Under the pieces are notes generated by a model. It was not told the origin of the DNA. It saw nothing but the letters and a program-made list of their open reading frames with translations, and did not search any database. A stretch of DNA of 64,000 nt from Tuctoria greenei (Eukaryota; Streptophyta; Magnoliopsida; Poales; Poaceae): NCBI GenBank assembly GCA_036927565.1, contig JAYESD010000005.1, positions 98,682,301 to 98,746,300 of the forward strand, in the 5' to 3' direction. Position 1 is the first letter of the stretch. The number at the start of each line of letters is the position of its first letter. The position numbers and the translations under genes are program-made. Below are positions 34,317 to 46,944 of the stretch, piece after piece.

Positions 34317-36898
34317 CTAAGAATCAAATTTTCTAATCCAAATAGCTTCCTTTGCAGCTTCAGAAGCTGCAATATACTCCGCCTCTACCTTTGAATCTTC
34401 TACTGTTTCTTGCTTGGAACTTTTGCCCCCATTGAGACATAATACAAAATCGGATTGTGATCTAGAATCATCCTTATCAGTTTGGAAGCTAGCATCGGTG
34501 TAACCTTTTACAACGAGCTCTTCTTCGCCTCCAGACACTAAGAACACATCCTTAGTTCTTCTCAAGTACTTAAGGATGTTTTTGACAACGGTCCAATGAG
34601 CATCACTATAATCTGATTGATACCTGCTTGTGATGCTTAGAGCATAGGATACATCTGGACGTGAACATAGCATGGCATACATGATGGACCCAATAGCCAA
34701 ATCATAAGGAATCGTTCTGATCCTCTTTTGCTAATCAAGTGTCGAAGGAAACTGACACTTTCTTAGAGTAATGCTATGTGACATTGGCAAGAAACCTTTC
34801 TTGGAATCTTGCATATTGAACTGATTCAATATCTTGTCAATATATGTATCTTGGCTTAATTCAATTAGCCTTTTAGATCTAACTCTATAGATATTTATGT
34901 CCAAAATGTACATTGTCTCTCCTAAATCCTTCATTAAAAAACTTCATCTTAATGAGGATTTAACATCATCAAGCATTGGGATGTCATTTCCGATCAATAA
35001 TATGTCATCTACATATAGAACCAGAAATACATCTGCCCTCCCACTAAACTTCTTGTAAATACAAGGTTCTTCTACGTTTTTGATGAAACCAAACCCTTTG
35101 ACAACTTCATCAAAGCGTAGCTTCCAACTCCGAGATGCTTGCTTCAATCCATATATGGACTTTTGAAGCTTGCATATTTTGCTAGCATTTTTAGGGTCGA
35201 CAAAACCCTCAGGTTGTGTCATGTACACATCCTTAGCCAGACTTCCATTAAGAAAGGCTATTTTAACATCCATCTGCCATATTTCATAATCAAAATATGC
35301 AGCAATTGCTAGTAGAACCGAACATACTTTAGCGTTGCGACAGGTGAGAAAGTTTCATCATAATCAAAACCTTGAATTTGTTTGAAACCTTTTGCCACCA
35401 ATTGCATTTTATAGATGTGAACATCAGTCTTTTCTTGAAAATCCATTTACAATCGATAGGTCTCACACCTTCGATTGGATCAACCAAGTTCCAAACTTGA
35501 TTCTTGTGCATGGATTCAATTTCGTATTACATGGCTCCAAGCCACTTCTCAGAGTCAGGTCCCTTCCTTGCTTTGGTATAGGTCGTGGGCTCATTATTGT
35601 CCAACAATACCATGCCATGCTGCTCCGTGGTTAGAAGCGTTAACTTTTCAGTCGCACGACGTGCCCTTGTAGACCTTCATGGGGCTGGTGTTTCATTAAT
35701 TGGTTGCACAACATCTTGTACATTGTGTATAGGATCAGTGGGTGTTCAAAGATTTTCAGGTATGTCTTGAATTTATTCAAGATGCACCTTGCTCCCACTA
35801 TCTCCTTTTGAGAGAAACTCTTTCTCCAAGAAGACACCATTGTGAGCGGTAAACACTTCACCCTCTGTTTATTATAAAAATAATATCCTTTGGTTTCTCT
35901 AGGATATCCCACAAATAAGCATTTGTCAGATTTGGGAGTGAGTTTGTCTGACGTCAAACATTTGACATAAGCATCACACCCCCAAACTTTGAGGAAAGAC
36001 TATCCACGATGTTTCACGGTCCATATCTCATGTGGTGCCTTCTCAACAGACTTAGTTGGGACTCTGTTTAGTCTAAACGCAACAGTTTTAAGAGCATAAC
36101 CCTGAAAGGATAGTGGAAGATTTGCTTGGCTCATCATCGACCTAACCATGTCTAACAAGATTCATTTCCTCCGCTTGGACACCCATTTCCATTGAGGCGT
36201 TCCAGGCGGAGTCAATTGTGGAACAATTTCACATTGTTTTAAATGATCGTAAAATTCATGGCTCAAATATTCACCCCCACGATCAAATCATAGAAGTTTA
36301 ATTGTCTTGCCCAATTGATTTTGCATTTCATTCTGAAATTCTTTGAACTTTTCAAAGGATTCAGACTTGTGCCTCATTAAGTAGATATAACCATATCTAC
36401 TAAAGTCATCAGTAAAAGTAATGAAGTACTAAAAACCACCTCTGACTACTGAACTCATTGGTCCACATACATTGGTATGTATAAGTCCAAGCAAGTCACT
36501 CGCACTCTCACTTTGACCAGTGAAGGGTGCTTTGGTCATCTTCCCAAGCAAACAAGTTTCGCATGTGTCAAGTGATTCAAAATCAAATGAGCTTAGTAAA
36601 CCATCTTTATGGAGTTTCTCAATGCATTTCTCATTTATATGATCTAAGCAACAATGCCAAATAAAAGTGAGATTTAGATCATTTTGTCGAGCCCTTTTGC
36701 TATTAATGTTACAGATTGTTTTATCCTCAAGATCAAGAACATATAATCCATTCACCAATGGACACTGAGCATACAAAATATTGTTATAATAAATAGAACA
36801 ACATTTGTTCTTTATTACAATCTCATAACCATAAACTTCTTCTAAAGATGATGAAGAGATAATGTTCTTGCTCAAAGTAGGAACAAAATAACAGTTAC
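34317..36898 (-). pseudogene. pol: Element D pol, downstream part: integrase, reverse transcriptase, RNase H
   Basis: Reading leftward: CYFVPTLSKNIIS, GAG-pre-integrase WHCCLDHINEKCIEKL and CETCLLGKMTKAPF (36875-36429). A degraded integrase follows, in which the first catalytic Asp context is IHTNVCGP (Asn instead of the usual Asp). Then a 35957-35640 piece (DKCLFVGYPRETKGYYFYN), RT with MDVKIAFLNGSL and YVDDILLIGND (35273-34944), MKDLGETMYILDINIYR (34934 on), and RNase H with IGSIMYAMLCSRPDVSYAL, KGYTDASFQTDKDD and EAEYIAASEAAKEAIWIRKF (34700-34317). Many stops and frameshifts; inactive. Sequence resembles Tork/TAR-type copia rather than A, B or C. Confidence 0.88.
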
Positions 36899-39599
36899 TG
36901 TAACACCCTCATTTTCATGCAGCATGCCCTACATACATTCATATACATGTTTAACATTGATCCACATAATGAGGAACGAGTTTAAAATTGATTTGTATCA
37001 AAACCGCACTTAAAATGCTGAAAAGTGCGGACTAGTCTGATATTTGTGAGCACTAGTCAGATTTCTCTCTGACTTCAAACGGACTTGTCCGTTTTTGCTG
37101 TGGACTAGTCCGATTTCGCCTCTGGACAATTTCTTACTTGTCCGATTTTATGCGGACTAGTCCGGTGTTCCAGCGGACTTTTCCGTTTTCCTCTCTGACT
37201 AAAGTCGGACTTGTCTGATTTTTGGCCAGACTTGTCCGATTTCTTTCTGACTAACTTCGGACTAGTCTCGTCCTTTTCGGACTTGTCTGATATTTCGCGA
37301 CTCTGAATTGATCTTTAGTTTTACGACTTGTTTCTTGGGTTTCATGTTATGTGAGCCTAGGGAAGTCATGCCTAACTCTTTTAGATCCCATGAGGGACTC
37401 TAAATCGTCCTCTACTCCTCTCAAACTCGAAATCCATCTAACCCTAGCCTCCACCTCTATATAAACAACCCCGCCCCTTGGCTTGACATCTATTTGCCAC
37501 TTTTCCACCCCACCCAAACCCTAGTTCGTGGAGAGCCATTATCAAGGAGGGGGGAGGATATCCCAAGCAAGAAGAAGAAGAGGAGGAAACGAAGGAGGAT
37601 CAAGATCTCCACCAAGCTTTCGTTCTTCATCACCAATTCACCTCCAAGTTCATCACCAACCCTAGATCATCAAGATCCAAGTGCTACCTCCAAGTTTCTC
37701 GATTCATTGGAGTCCTAAACACCTGGTATACCCTTTATTCTCTTTTTCTTACGTGAATTCAACCCCAAGTCTCCAAATTCACGTCGATCTAGAAAACCCT
37801 AAGCTGCTGATCTCGCAAAGTGCGGACTTGTCCGGTCCCTAGCGGACTAGTCTGATTTTCCTAGTTAAATTGTGTTGAATTAATTCTAAAATTTGATCTA
37901 ATCAAATCCAAACCTGTATAAACTTGTTAAAATCTATAAGAACTAGATAGTGATCATTTAAAAGCAATCTATTAACAAGTTCTACCTTGCATTTGCATCA
38001 ATCATGCATATCATGTCATATTGAGTAATATTTGTGCACTCTTTGATTGTGTTTCTTGTCTTGTATGTTTATTGTGTGGATTAGATGGAATTGCGCTAGA
38101 GAGTGTCGCGGAGGATCTCCAGCACCAAGAGTTTGAAGTCTTTGACTCAATCAATCCCAAGAGCAAGGCAAGTGTCCTTGAAGCATATTGATCCTGTTTT
38201 AAAGTAAATGTTTTGTTTGCAAAATTGCATGCTTGTGTCAATTTGATGGGAATTCTATGATAGGAAGTTTACGAGCTTTATTGACCACCCTTGTCACCTG
38301 GGATATATGGTAGAGAGTCGGGATGGGATTTTTTACCTTTTTGCTTCGCATAATTAATTGGGATGGAAGAACAACTACACTACTTAATTTAATTATGCAT
38401 TAATGAGATTGTGGTTGACATGAACTGGTTAAATATGATATGGTAATGGGTGATCTAAGCAAGCTTGGTACGTGGATGGGTTGGATGTATGGTGGTTTTT
38501 CTTGCTTTATATCTAAGAACCGTTCATGGAGCGACCATCCAGGATTTATAATGCCACCACGAGGCCAAGTATGGGTGCGGCGTAGCTGATTAAATAGGGA
38601 TTTGTTAGTGCTATTTGGACCATTGTGGATGCTCGAGGAAGGGGTAGTCAGATTGGGTTTGTTGATGATTGGTGGGACTACCCTGAGATCCGAATGGCTC
38701 AAGAGGGGGCCCTTGGTTCAAGATGTGCTCAGTTGGAGGCATCGCCACCGGTGAAACCTAAGTGGGGTCTAAATAGGCTAGTAATCCCTTTGTAAAGGCT
38801 ATTTTGTGATCTCTTGGCCACAAACCTATGGAAGTGTGAGACGGCATAATTGAGATTCTATAGTCATTGAAAGGTGATGAAATCACAAACACGTGGTTAA
38901 AGCGGTACAACCTCTGAAGAGTGTATCAAAAACTATCATGATAGCCGTGCTCCCGGTTATGAGCAACCTGGACCCTCACATGATTAGAGGAAAATTGGGA
39001 TTTGGGATGGTTATGGTTGGTATTATGGTTATGGATGGTTATGAATTGAATTCTGGTGTTGAAAATGGATATTGGTATACGATGATGGATATGGAATATG
39101 GACTGGTACTATGATATTACTTATGGTTTATAATGGGTTTATTCACATACATATAATATATTGCTTTTCAAATGTTTTAATATACTTTTCAGCACTCAAC
39201 CATTATTATATTCGTCATTTGAATCAGCCACATGTCATACTTTCCACACTTGCTAAGTATGACATGTACTCACTCTTGCAATCCCCCCCCCAACAGTTGC
39301 AGGTCAGGATTGGGAGTTTAATGGTGATAATGCAGAGTTCTAGGCCGTGTCTATCGTCAGCTTTGCCTGTGGTGTTGATTGGAGCTGCTCTATACCCTAT
39401 CGCTTATGTTGCCTAGCTGTTTAGTTTGCATAATTAGTTTATTTCCGCTGCATTAGTTGAACTTGTCTTTAATATTCATTAGAGCTTGTATTCGAGGATA
39501 ATATGAATTGTGTAATAAAATTTGGTTAATTAATCTTGTTCTGTGGTAATTTTCTGTATACTCTTTTGTGAATGCACTCGTGTATGCACTACAGGAAAC

Positions 39600-39940
39600 A
39601 GGTGAATAGACGACGGCCAAATAAATAGACGACGGGGCCGTCGTCTAGTAAGTAGTAGACGACGGCTAAAAAGCGCCGTCGTCAAGTATTACCTTGTAGA
39701 CGACGGTTGACCTAGACCGTCATCTATTAGGAATCTGACGACGGCCGGCCATCGTCAACAAGGGCCGTCGTCTGCTTCGGCCCAGGGTCGGGCCCATTCA
39801 TAACGTTGTAGACGACGGCCCATCTGAACCGTCGTCTACAAGGAAATACTTGACGACGGCCTAGGTCAACCGTCATCAACTAGGGCCTTGTAGACGACGG
39901 TGGACGAAAACCGTCGTCTATTAAGGCTAAATAACCGCCG
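39600..39940. repeat. CACTA-2 left subterminal repeats (TAGACGACGG)
   Basis: At least ten TAGACGACGG(C/T) or CCGTCGTCTA units in both orientations, often as pairs enclosing 10-20 bp, for example near 39611, 39656, 39694, 39808, 39890 and 39908. Confidence 0.92.
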
Positions 39941-40450
39941 TCGCACCCTTCGGCTTCCTCTCACTCGCTCATTCCCGCGCGCGCGTTTCTCTCTTTCGTC
40001 GTGAGCCTTGGAGCCCGCCGCCGCCTTCGAGCCCGCCGCCGCCGTCGTCGACCCCGCCGCCACCGTCGGCCCAGGTACGCCCTCCCCGCCGCCCTCCCTC
40101 CCTCGTCGGTGCGCCGCCCCGACGCCTCCCGTCCTGCAGCGCCCGCACCGCCGCCCCCGACCCCGCCACGTGCCGCCGCCGTCGTGCCCGCCCCCGCACC
40201 ACCGCGCGCTTCCCCGCCGCCGCCCTGGCCGCCGCCGCCGCCTCCTTCTAGAGGCCGCCTCGGCCTCGGCGGCACTGCTGGCCGCACCACCGCCCTCCCC
40301 CGCCGGCCCGTCCCCACCGCCACCGCCCCCTCCTCACCGACCCCTCCCCACTGCCACCGCGCGCCCCCTCCTTGCCGGCTCCTCCCCACCGCCGGCCACT
40401 ATGCAGCACCGCCGCTCTTCCCTCCCCTCCCTCCCTCGTCCGTGCAGTGA
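39941..40450. other. CpG-rich leader block of CACTA-2
   Basis: About 500 bp of nearly pure C/G-rich sequence (CCGCCGCCGCC, CCCTCCCC phrases) with long open frames on both strands. The frames are compositional: several overlap completely (for example 40001-40450 and 40008-40514) and encode Pro/Ala/Arg-rich low-complexity peptide. Position between subterminal repeats and tnp2 suggests promoter and 5' leader. A captured GC-rich exon is the alternative. Confidence 0.5.
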
Positions 40451-40459
40451 TTTAGTTGA

Positions 40460-40763
40460 TTCAAATGCTAGATTTATTGATTTAGTTGATTCAAATGCTA
40501 GATTCAAGTGCTAGTTAGATGGTACATGTTATTGTTAGATGCTAGATGTTTTTGTTAGATGCTAGATAAGTTAATATCACCCCCTACACATGATGGTTTC
40601 ATGGCCTTTTTTCAAATGCTAGATTCATTGATTTAATTGATTCAAATGCTATATTCAAGTGCTAGTTAGATGGTACATGTTATTGTTAGATGCTAGATGT
40701 TTTTGTTAGATGCTAGATAAGTTAATATCACCCCCTACACATGATGGTTTCATGGCCTTTTTT
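40460..40763. repeat. Two-copy direct repeat, 151-bp period
   Basis: GATTCAAATGCTAGATTCAA, TTAGATGGTACATGTTATTG and TTAATATCACCCCCTACACA each occur twice, 151 bp apart (for example 40571 and 40722). Copies are nearly identical. Confidence 0.9.
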
Positions 40764-40859
40764 TCTCCTACTATTTGGCAGAAATTCCGTCACATCAAGG
40801 TTAAAAGAATGGAGGGGCGCCGGCGCCGATCCAGCTCTGTCCACTACGCGAGCACAGAC

Positions 40860-41060
40860 TCACCGTCAAAGAGCATCTCAAGCACATCTCTCTCTCCTCA
40901 TCTCGTTCCATCTCCCTTCCTCCCTCTAGCTCTGTCCCTCTCTCTTCATCTCCCTCTACCTCTTTCTCTCCCCCTCTCTTTTCATCTCCCTCTAGCTCTC
41001 TCTCCCCCTCAGCCTCTCTCCTCACCCCCTCTATCTTTGTCTCTCGAGCACAGAAGCAGC
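40860..41060. repeat. CT-rich simple repeat upstream of tnp2
   Basis: Imperfect (CTCCCTCTAGCTCTCTCTCC)-like pyrimidine repeat ending just before the CCTAG acceptor at about 41089. It could serve as a long polypyrimidine tract. Confidence 0.8.
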
Positions 41061-41089
41061 TTTGCTACTTGCCTGTCACACCTAGGTTG

Positions 41090-43779
41090 AAGCGTTTGTT
41101 TCTCTCAAAAAAAACAGCTAGGCATATGAGGTGGCACAAAGAAGGTGTACGTGAGAATAACGAAATGATGGTGCACCCGTCTGACGGTGAAGCTTGGAAG
41201 GCGCTTGATCGTTTTGATCCAGATTTCGCCAATGATGCAAGAAATGTTCGCATCGGTTTGGCGACAGATGGTTTCTCACCGTTCAGTACAAACGCCACAC
41301 CATACTCTTGTTGGCCCGTGTTTGCTATTCCATACAACCTGCCGCCATCTCTTTGTATGAAGTATGAGTTCATGTTCCTTTGCCTTATTATACCTGGTCC
41401 GGATCATCCTGGTTCACAGCTGAACGTGATGTTGAAGCCGTTGATTGAAGAGTTGAAAATGTTATGGACAGGTATTGAAGCGTACGACTGTTCGAAAAAA
41501 CAGAAATTTAACCTTCGTGCTGCATACTTGTGGTCTGTTCACGATTTTCCAGCTTACGGCATGTTTTCTGGCTGGAGTACTCATGGTCGCTTGACATGTC
41601 CAATATGTGGTTCCGACACAGACTGCTTTCGTCTAAGTCATGGTGGCAAGATATCTTATTTTGATTGTCATCGACGGTTTTTACCGCCCAATCACGTGTT
41701 CAGGCAGCAGAGAAATGCCTTCAAGAAGGATACCGTTGTAAAAAAAGGATCACCGAAGCGTCTGAATGGTTCGGAGATTGCTGAACGGTTAAAAAATCTT
41801 GTGCCAGATGAAGATCGTCCTGGATATTTTGTTGGTTACGGAGTAGACCACAATTGGACTCATATTTCTGGAATATGGGAGCTACCATATGTGACGTCCT
41901 TAATTCTAATGCATAACGTTGATGTCATGCACCAGGAACATAACATGGCCGAATGCATCATAAGCACCTGCTTCGATATTACGGGCAAAACGAAAGACAA
42001 TATCAAGGCCCGGAAGGATCTGGCTGAGCTTTGTAACCGACCGACACTTGAGCTATCTGAAGTTGGTGGCAAACCACGAGCTTCATTCTGTCTTAGAGCA
42101 AAGGAAAAAAAAAGTCATGAGGTGGTTGAAAAAGTTGAAATTCCCAGATGGCTATGCAGCTAGCTTGAGAAGAGCTGTGAATGTCAAGACTGGAAATCTC
42201 ACTGGGTTGAAAAGTCATGATTACCACATAATCATGGAAAGACTTCTGCCGGTTATGTTTCGAGGCTATCTTGACGATGCGGTTAGGAAGGTGTTAGCCG
42301 AGCTTAGCTACTTTTATAGACAACTTTGTGCTAAAGAAATCTTGGAAAGAGAGATACCTGTGCTTCTATGTAAGATGGAAAAAGTTTTCCCTCCTGGATT
42401 TTTCAATCCAATGCAACATCTTCTAATCCATCTTCCGTATGAAGCAAAGGTTGGTGGTCCTGTTCAGTATCGATGGATGTACCACATTGAAAGAGCACTC
42501 AGACGTTTGAAACCAATGGTTCGCAATAGGGCAAGGGTTGAAGGATGCATTGCTGAAGCATTTACACTGCAGGAGATAGGATACTTTTCAAGTGTCTATT
42601 TTGCAGAAGAACACAATGTTAATGCTTCCACGTTGCGTTACAATATGGACGAAGAACCCCCTTGTAGCGACCTCAACATTTTTCAGACGAGAGGCACCAC
42701 TGTAGGTAGTGGGGCGAGCTACAGTGCTTCAACAGATGAAAAGACAGCTGCTTTGTTGTATATGTACGCGAACACAGACGGGATGGACACTTATTTCCAG
42801 TAAGTGTTTGTTCGAAAATCTATAGTAATTGACGTGTAGTGTTATACATCTATGTTGATCATTCTAATTTTTTCTTTAATAGGGAGTTCGATCGACAATA
42901 TTGGAAATCTAAGCAACAACCTACGAGCAAGCAAATACAATCGATGCGACATTATGGAGTAAATGGGGGGGCGAACTTTCAAACATGGTTTCGAGATCAT
43001 GTAATGTTCTCTCTTACTAATTACATGTTGTTTTGAGACATGAAAGTATGCTAACGTCATTTGTTGGACAGTGCAAAAAACAAACCGAAGTCCATGAAGA
43101 TTTGCGACAATTGTCGTATGGATCCATTAAAGTTAAAAGCTTTGGTCGATACGACGTGAATGGATTTCGATTTTGTTCAACTCAATTTGAAGCTCTTCGT
43201 CCTCTCAGGGCAACATGTAATACCGGAGTTGTGATGAGGGCCATTGATGCACAGGGACGTGAAACTAATTACTATGGGATTATTAGAAAAATCCTTGAAT
43301 TCAATTTTGCCGGGAATAAAGTCCTCAAAGTAGTCTTCTTTGATTGCGATTGGTTCGATCATAACAATGGAATTCGACAAAACCAATACGGCATGATAGA
43401 AGTCAAACACAAGGAGCGACTACGAGGTCACGACACATTCGTCCTTGCACACCAAGTCGAACAAGTGTATTATCTACGTTATCCATGTGAAAAGCTTAAT
43501 GCTTGGTGGGTTGTACACAAGGTGAATCCTCATGAACGGTTATATACACCAGACAATGCCGGGTACCGTGAAGATGAGGTTGACGTTGTTTACCAAGAAG
43601 AAGAGTTGCCAGATTATTTTGTCGTCGAGCCTGGTGAAGGACTCGATGACATAGTTGGAGATGTAGAAGATCTAGAGACTCGTGCGATGAGAAAACGAAA
43701 ATGGCAAACAAGCACGACGGGAGATAGATGGTCTTGTTTACGGAGTAGATTACATAATCGTGATACTGATGAATTTTAA
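41090..43779 (+). pseudogene. CACTA-2 tnp2 transposase, 5' exon missing, one frameshift
   Basis: Coding homology begins right after a CACACCTAG acceptor (41089) with LKRLFLSKKTARHMRWHKEG; the ATG at 41069 is therefore unlikely to be the native start. The transposase-associated N-terminal domain and the CPxCGxSRYK region are absent. Core motifs: GLATDGFSPF, YNLPPSLCMK, SVHDFPAYGM, LTCPICGSDT, FDCHRRFLP, then HNVDVMHQEHNMAE. A shift at a 9-A run (42105-42113) breaks the frame. The DUF4218-like part follows (GLKSHDYHIIMERLLPV, FPPGFFNPMQHLLIHLPYEA). Introns 42801-42882 and about 43001-43071 have GT...AG ends. The last exon (SFGRYDVNGFRFCST, VVFFDCDW, Y-rich tail) stops at 43779. Nearly intact apart from the 5' loss and the single indel. 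Confidence 0.88.
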
Positions 43780-43861
43780 AATCAAGTAACGTTTCATTAA
43801 TCTCTTCTTTATTTTTCTAAACTTTCTATAAAACTTATAACCAAATTTTGCTTTGAATAGG

Positions 43862-46779
43862 ATGTCGTCGAGTAGCAGACGACGACCGGCACGGGCCTTT
43901 CTGCCTCCCACAGCCCAGGCCGAGGGCAGTCAGTCCAGCGGGAGCAGACGACGGAGTTTCGAGACTCGGGGTTCTCGTCCTCTGCCAGACCAGGCTTTCG
44001 AGGGCAGTCAGTCTACCGGCGTTCGACGGGCTCAGTTGATGAGCCATCTTCCTGTCCAGCGGTCACGACAGGTAACGAACATTTAATGACAATATTTATT
44101 TAAGTAATTCTTTATTCTATATTTTGAATCTTATAAATTGTTATGCTTCCTCCACGTCTGAGGACTCGGAGACTAGGGATCCTCCAGAGCCCACTTCAGG
44201 GCCTGCTTCAGAGCCTGAGCTGGAGACCACTTCAGAGCCTCCTTCCGGGCCTGATCAGGACCACGGTTCAGAGCCGGCTCCTGATGAGGTACCGGTTCCT
44301 AGGCGACGGACTCGTCAGAGTCACTACGTGGCTCCTCCTCCGGCTCCAGCTAACCCAGATGATCGGATTGTTATTCGCCCGGTTGGCGATAGGTAAGTAA
44401 ATCTCTAACATTTCAATTTACATATTATTAGACTTATATAAATAATAATTGAGAATCAATTAACAGGTCTTGGTATGACTGTTCGTTTACTGGTCGGGGA
44501 CGCCACCAGCAAGTGAACGGTGTCCTGGGTCGTCTAGTTCGGTTGCACTACCCCGGTGTGATGAACGGGGTAGCTGCTACGTCCTGGGACGACTACGCTA
44601 GGGCCATGGACCTTGCCCACGGCAACCATCAGGAGGCCGTATGGCATGACTTCATGGTACGTATAATGAAAATTTTTGTAATACATTTGTAGTATTATAT
44701 AGATTAAGAATACTTGTTTAATACAAATCTACTGTAGACACGATACCGTTTGGAGGACGAGGCCACGCAACTAGAACATGCTCGCTTCGTCTGGCATAAC
44801 TGAGCGAGGAAGCTTGTGACGCAGTCGCTTTCGACGGCTCGCATTCAAGCTACCAAGGCGTACTTCAAGTTGCATCCGGACGAGGGTGAGCCCGGACAGT
44901 TCAGGGATGTGGCCGACAAGTACCTGACGGAGGAGCAGTACTTAGAGGTAAATGTTTTCATTCCACTTTGATTCATTATTGTATTGTGCAAAATGTTTTC
45001 AATCCAATAATAAATTATGTACAGGTCAGCGTAGCGTGGCTTGAGGCTCGGCCGGACGCCTACGCTGCCTTGTGTGCTCGTTGGGCGAGCGATGGCTTCC
45101 GAGACTTGTCCCAGACCCGTAGAGACAGTCGAGGGAAGGAATCGAAACATCGCTTAGGTGGGGAAGGATACGTCCGTAAGGCTAAACGGATGGTAAGTGT
45201 TATTCGAATTTTATTTAAGTAATTATATTATCTTCATTGTACTAACATGTATCCATAGGAGGTAGAGCTTGGTCGGCAGCCGACACCTATCGAGGTGTGG
45301 CAGAGGGGTCACGCAGGAGATGACCCCTCGCAGCCTGATCAGTTGTGTTCTCAGGCAGCTACAGATGCGGTGGTATGTTAATTTGTTATGTTAATTACGT
45401 TCTCTCGTGACAGTTCTGAAGATGTTATTTTTCTGCATTTCCAGGTAAACTACGGACGGGAGGTGCGGAAGCTGCGAGGAGATGCTTTTGATTATGTGCA
45501 TGCTCCGGAAATTGACGGTCAAGCTGCGTACGCAAGCGGCGGCTGTAAACCTCATGGACGGTGAGATTTCTTATTTTTTGTTTACTATCATGAACTTTCA
45601 ATGATACACAAAAAGTCATATTACTGCATTATATAGGATGGGTATCTTCGATGGGGTGGTGTACTCGAGGGAGGCACGCTCTGCCTCGAGAGCCTCTTCA
45701 TCGCAGCAGGGTGGATCCAGCAGCAGCAGCAGAGCTGCAGAGCTGGAGCTACAGAGTGTCCGTGAGGAGTTGCAGAGGACGCAGGCAGCTCTCAGACTTA
45801 GGGACGAGACGCTCGTAGCGAGGGACGTGATGCAGGCAGCGGCGTTGAGGGCTCGAGACGAGTATCAAAACTCGTTCATGCTACAGTGGCAAACTGCCTT
45901 TCAGGTAAATTCTGAACTCTGACTATTGTACTTATTACTTTTCATATAAAAATGTTATGTGAATTGATGTGGTCTATATTTTGCAGGCTGTGGCGGCAGG
46001 ACAGCAGGCAGTTTTTCCGCAGTGGGCGCCGCCACCGTTGGAGCTACCGCAGTTGCAGTTCCTGATAGGAGCCCAGGTACACATCTATTTTAATTTAGTC
46101 ATAACTAGTATACTTAGTTCATATTGATATTGATATTGATAAAACTTGGTCAAAATTGCTAAAACTTACTCAAACTTAGTGAAAATTGCTCAAACTTAGT
46201 TCATATTGATGGAACTTGCTCTAACTTGCTCAAACTTAGCTAAAATTGGTCAAACTTAGTTGATATTGATGAAACTTGGTCAAAATTGCTAAAATTAGTT
46301 AAAATTGCTTAAAATTAGTTGTTATTGATGAAACTTGGTCAATATTGCTAAAACTTGCTCAAACTTAGTGAAAACTACTCAAACTTAGTTGATATTGATG
46401 AAACTTGCTCAAACTATCTCAAACTTAGTTAAAATTGCTTGAACTTAGTTGATATTGATGAAACTTGGTCAAAATTGCTAAAACTTGCTAAAACTTAGTG
46501 AAAACTACTCAAACTTAGTTGATATTGATGAAACTTGCTCAAACTATCTCAAACTTAGTTAAAATTGCTTGAACTTAGTTGATATTGATGAAACTTGGTC
46601 AAAATTGCTAAAACTTAGTTCAATATGTATTTATTACTATTAACTTGGCTAATCATACTTTTAAATCACAGACATCGGGGACGGAGGCTCGCACACCATC
46701 GCCGCAGGTTGCACCGCATGGAGGGCACGACGAGGAGCTTCCTCACTCCGGTAGTGGTCAGGGTAGTAGTCATATGTAG
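43862..46779 (+). pseudogene. CACTA-2 second gene (Transposase_24-like), multi-exon, one premature stop
   Basis: Exons with GT...AG borders can be followed: 43862-44071, about 44150-44392 (acidic SEPxxP repeats), 44468-44655 (SWYDCSFTGRGRHQQVNGVL; LHYPGVMNGV), 44738-44948, 45025-45190, 45260-45370, 45445-45560, 45636-45904 (coiled coil ELELQSVREELQRTQAALRL), 45987-46075 and 46672-46779. Exons 4-6 hold the domain (RFVWHN, RPDAYAALCARWASDGF, SKHRLGGEGYV, PTPIEVWQRGH). A TGA at 44801-44803 after RFVWHN interrupts an otherwise open series. The likely ancestral codon there is unknown. The role by family is DNA binding to subterminal repeats. Same orientation as tnp2, unlike CACTA-1. Confidence 0.82.
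46085..46640. repeat. Minisatellite in the last intron of the CACTA-2 second gene
   Basis: Variants of a ~22-bp unit (GATGAAACTTGGTCAAAATT, GCTAAAACTTAGT) are organised in a higher-order 130-bp period; the GAAACTTGGTCAAxATTGCT block occurs at 46330 and 46460. It lies between donor CCCAG|GTAC (46075) and acceptor ATCACAG (46671). Confidence 0.9.
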
Positions 46780-46944
46780 TGTCGATGTGTCATTTGTTTG
46801 ATGTGGATGAGTGACTTTGATATTTGTTATGTTCTGCGTATTTTGTGATGTGGATGAGTGTACATATCTGTTTTGTGATGTTCTGTGTTCTGGCCATAGA
46901 GCCGGGTGGGTAGCATTTTCTATTTTTTAAAAAAAATTGCTAAC

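Noticed and set aside
39961..40514. ORFs of 142-168 aa, Pro/Ala/Arg-rich, on both strands
   Set aside because: Composition artefact of a CCG/GCC-rich block; mutually overlapping frames cannot all be real and none has a domain.
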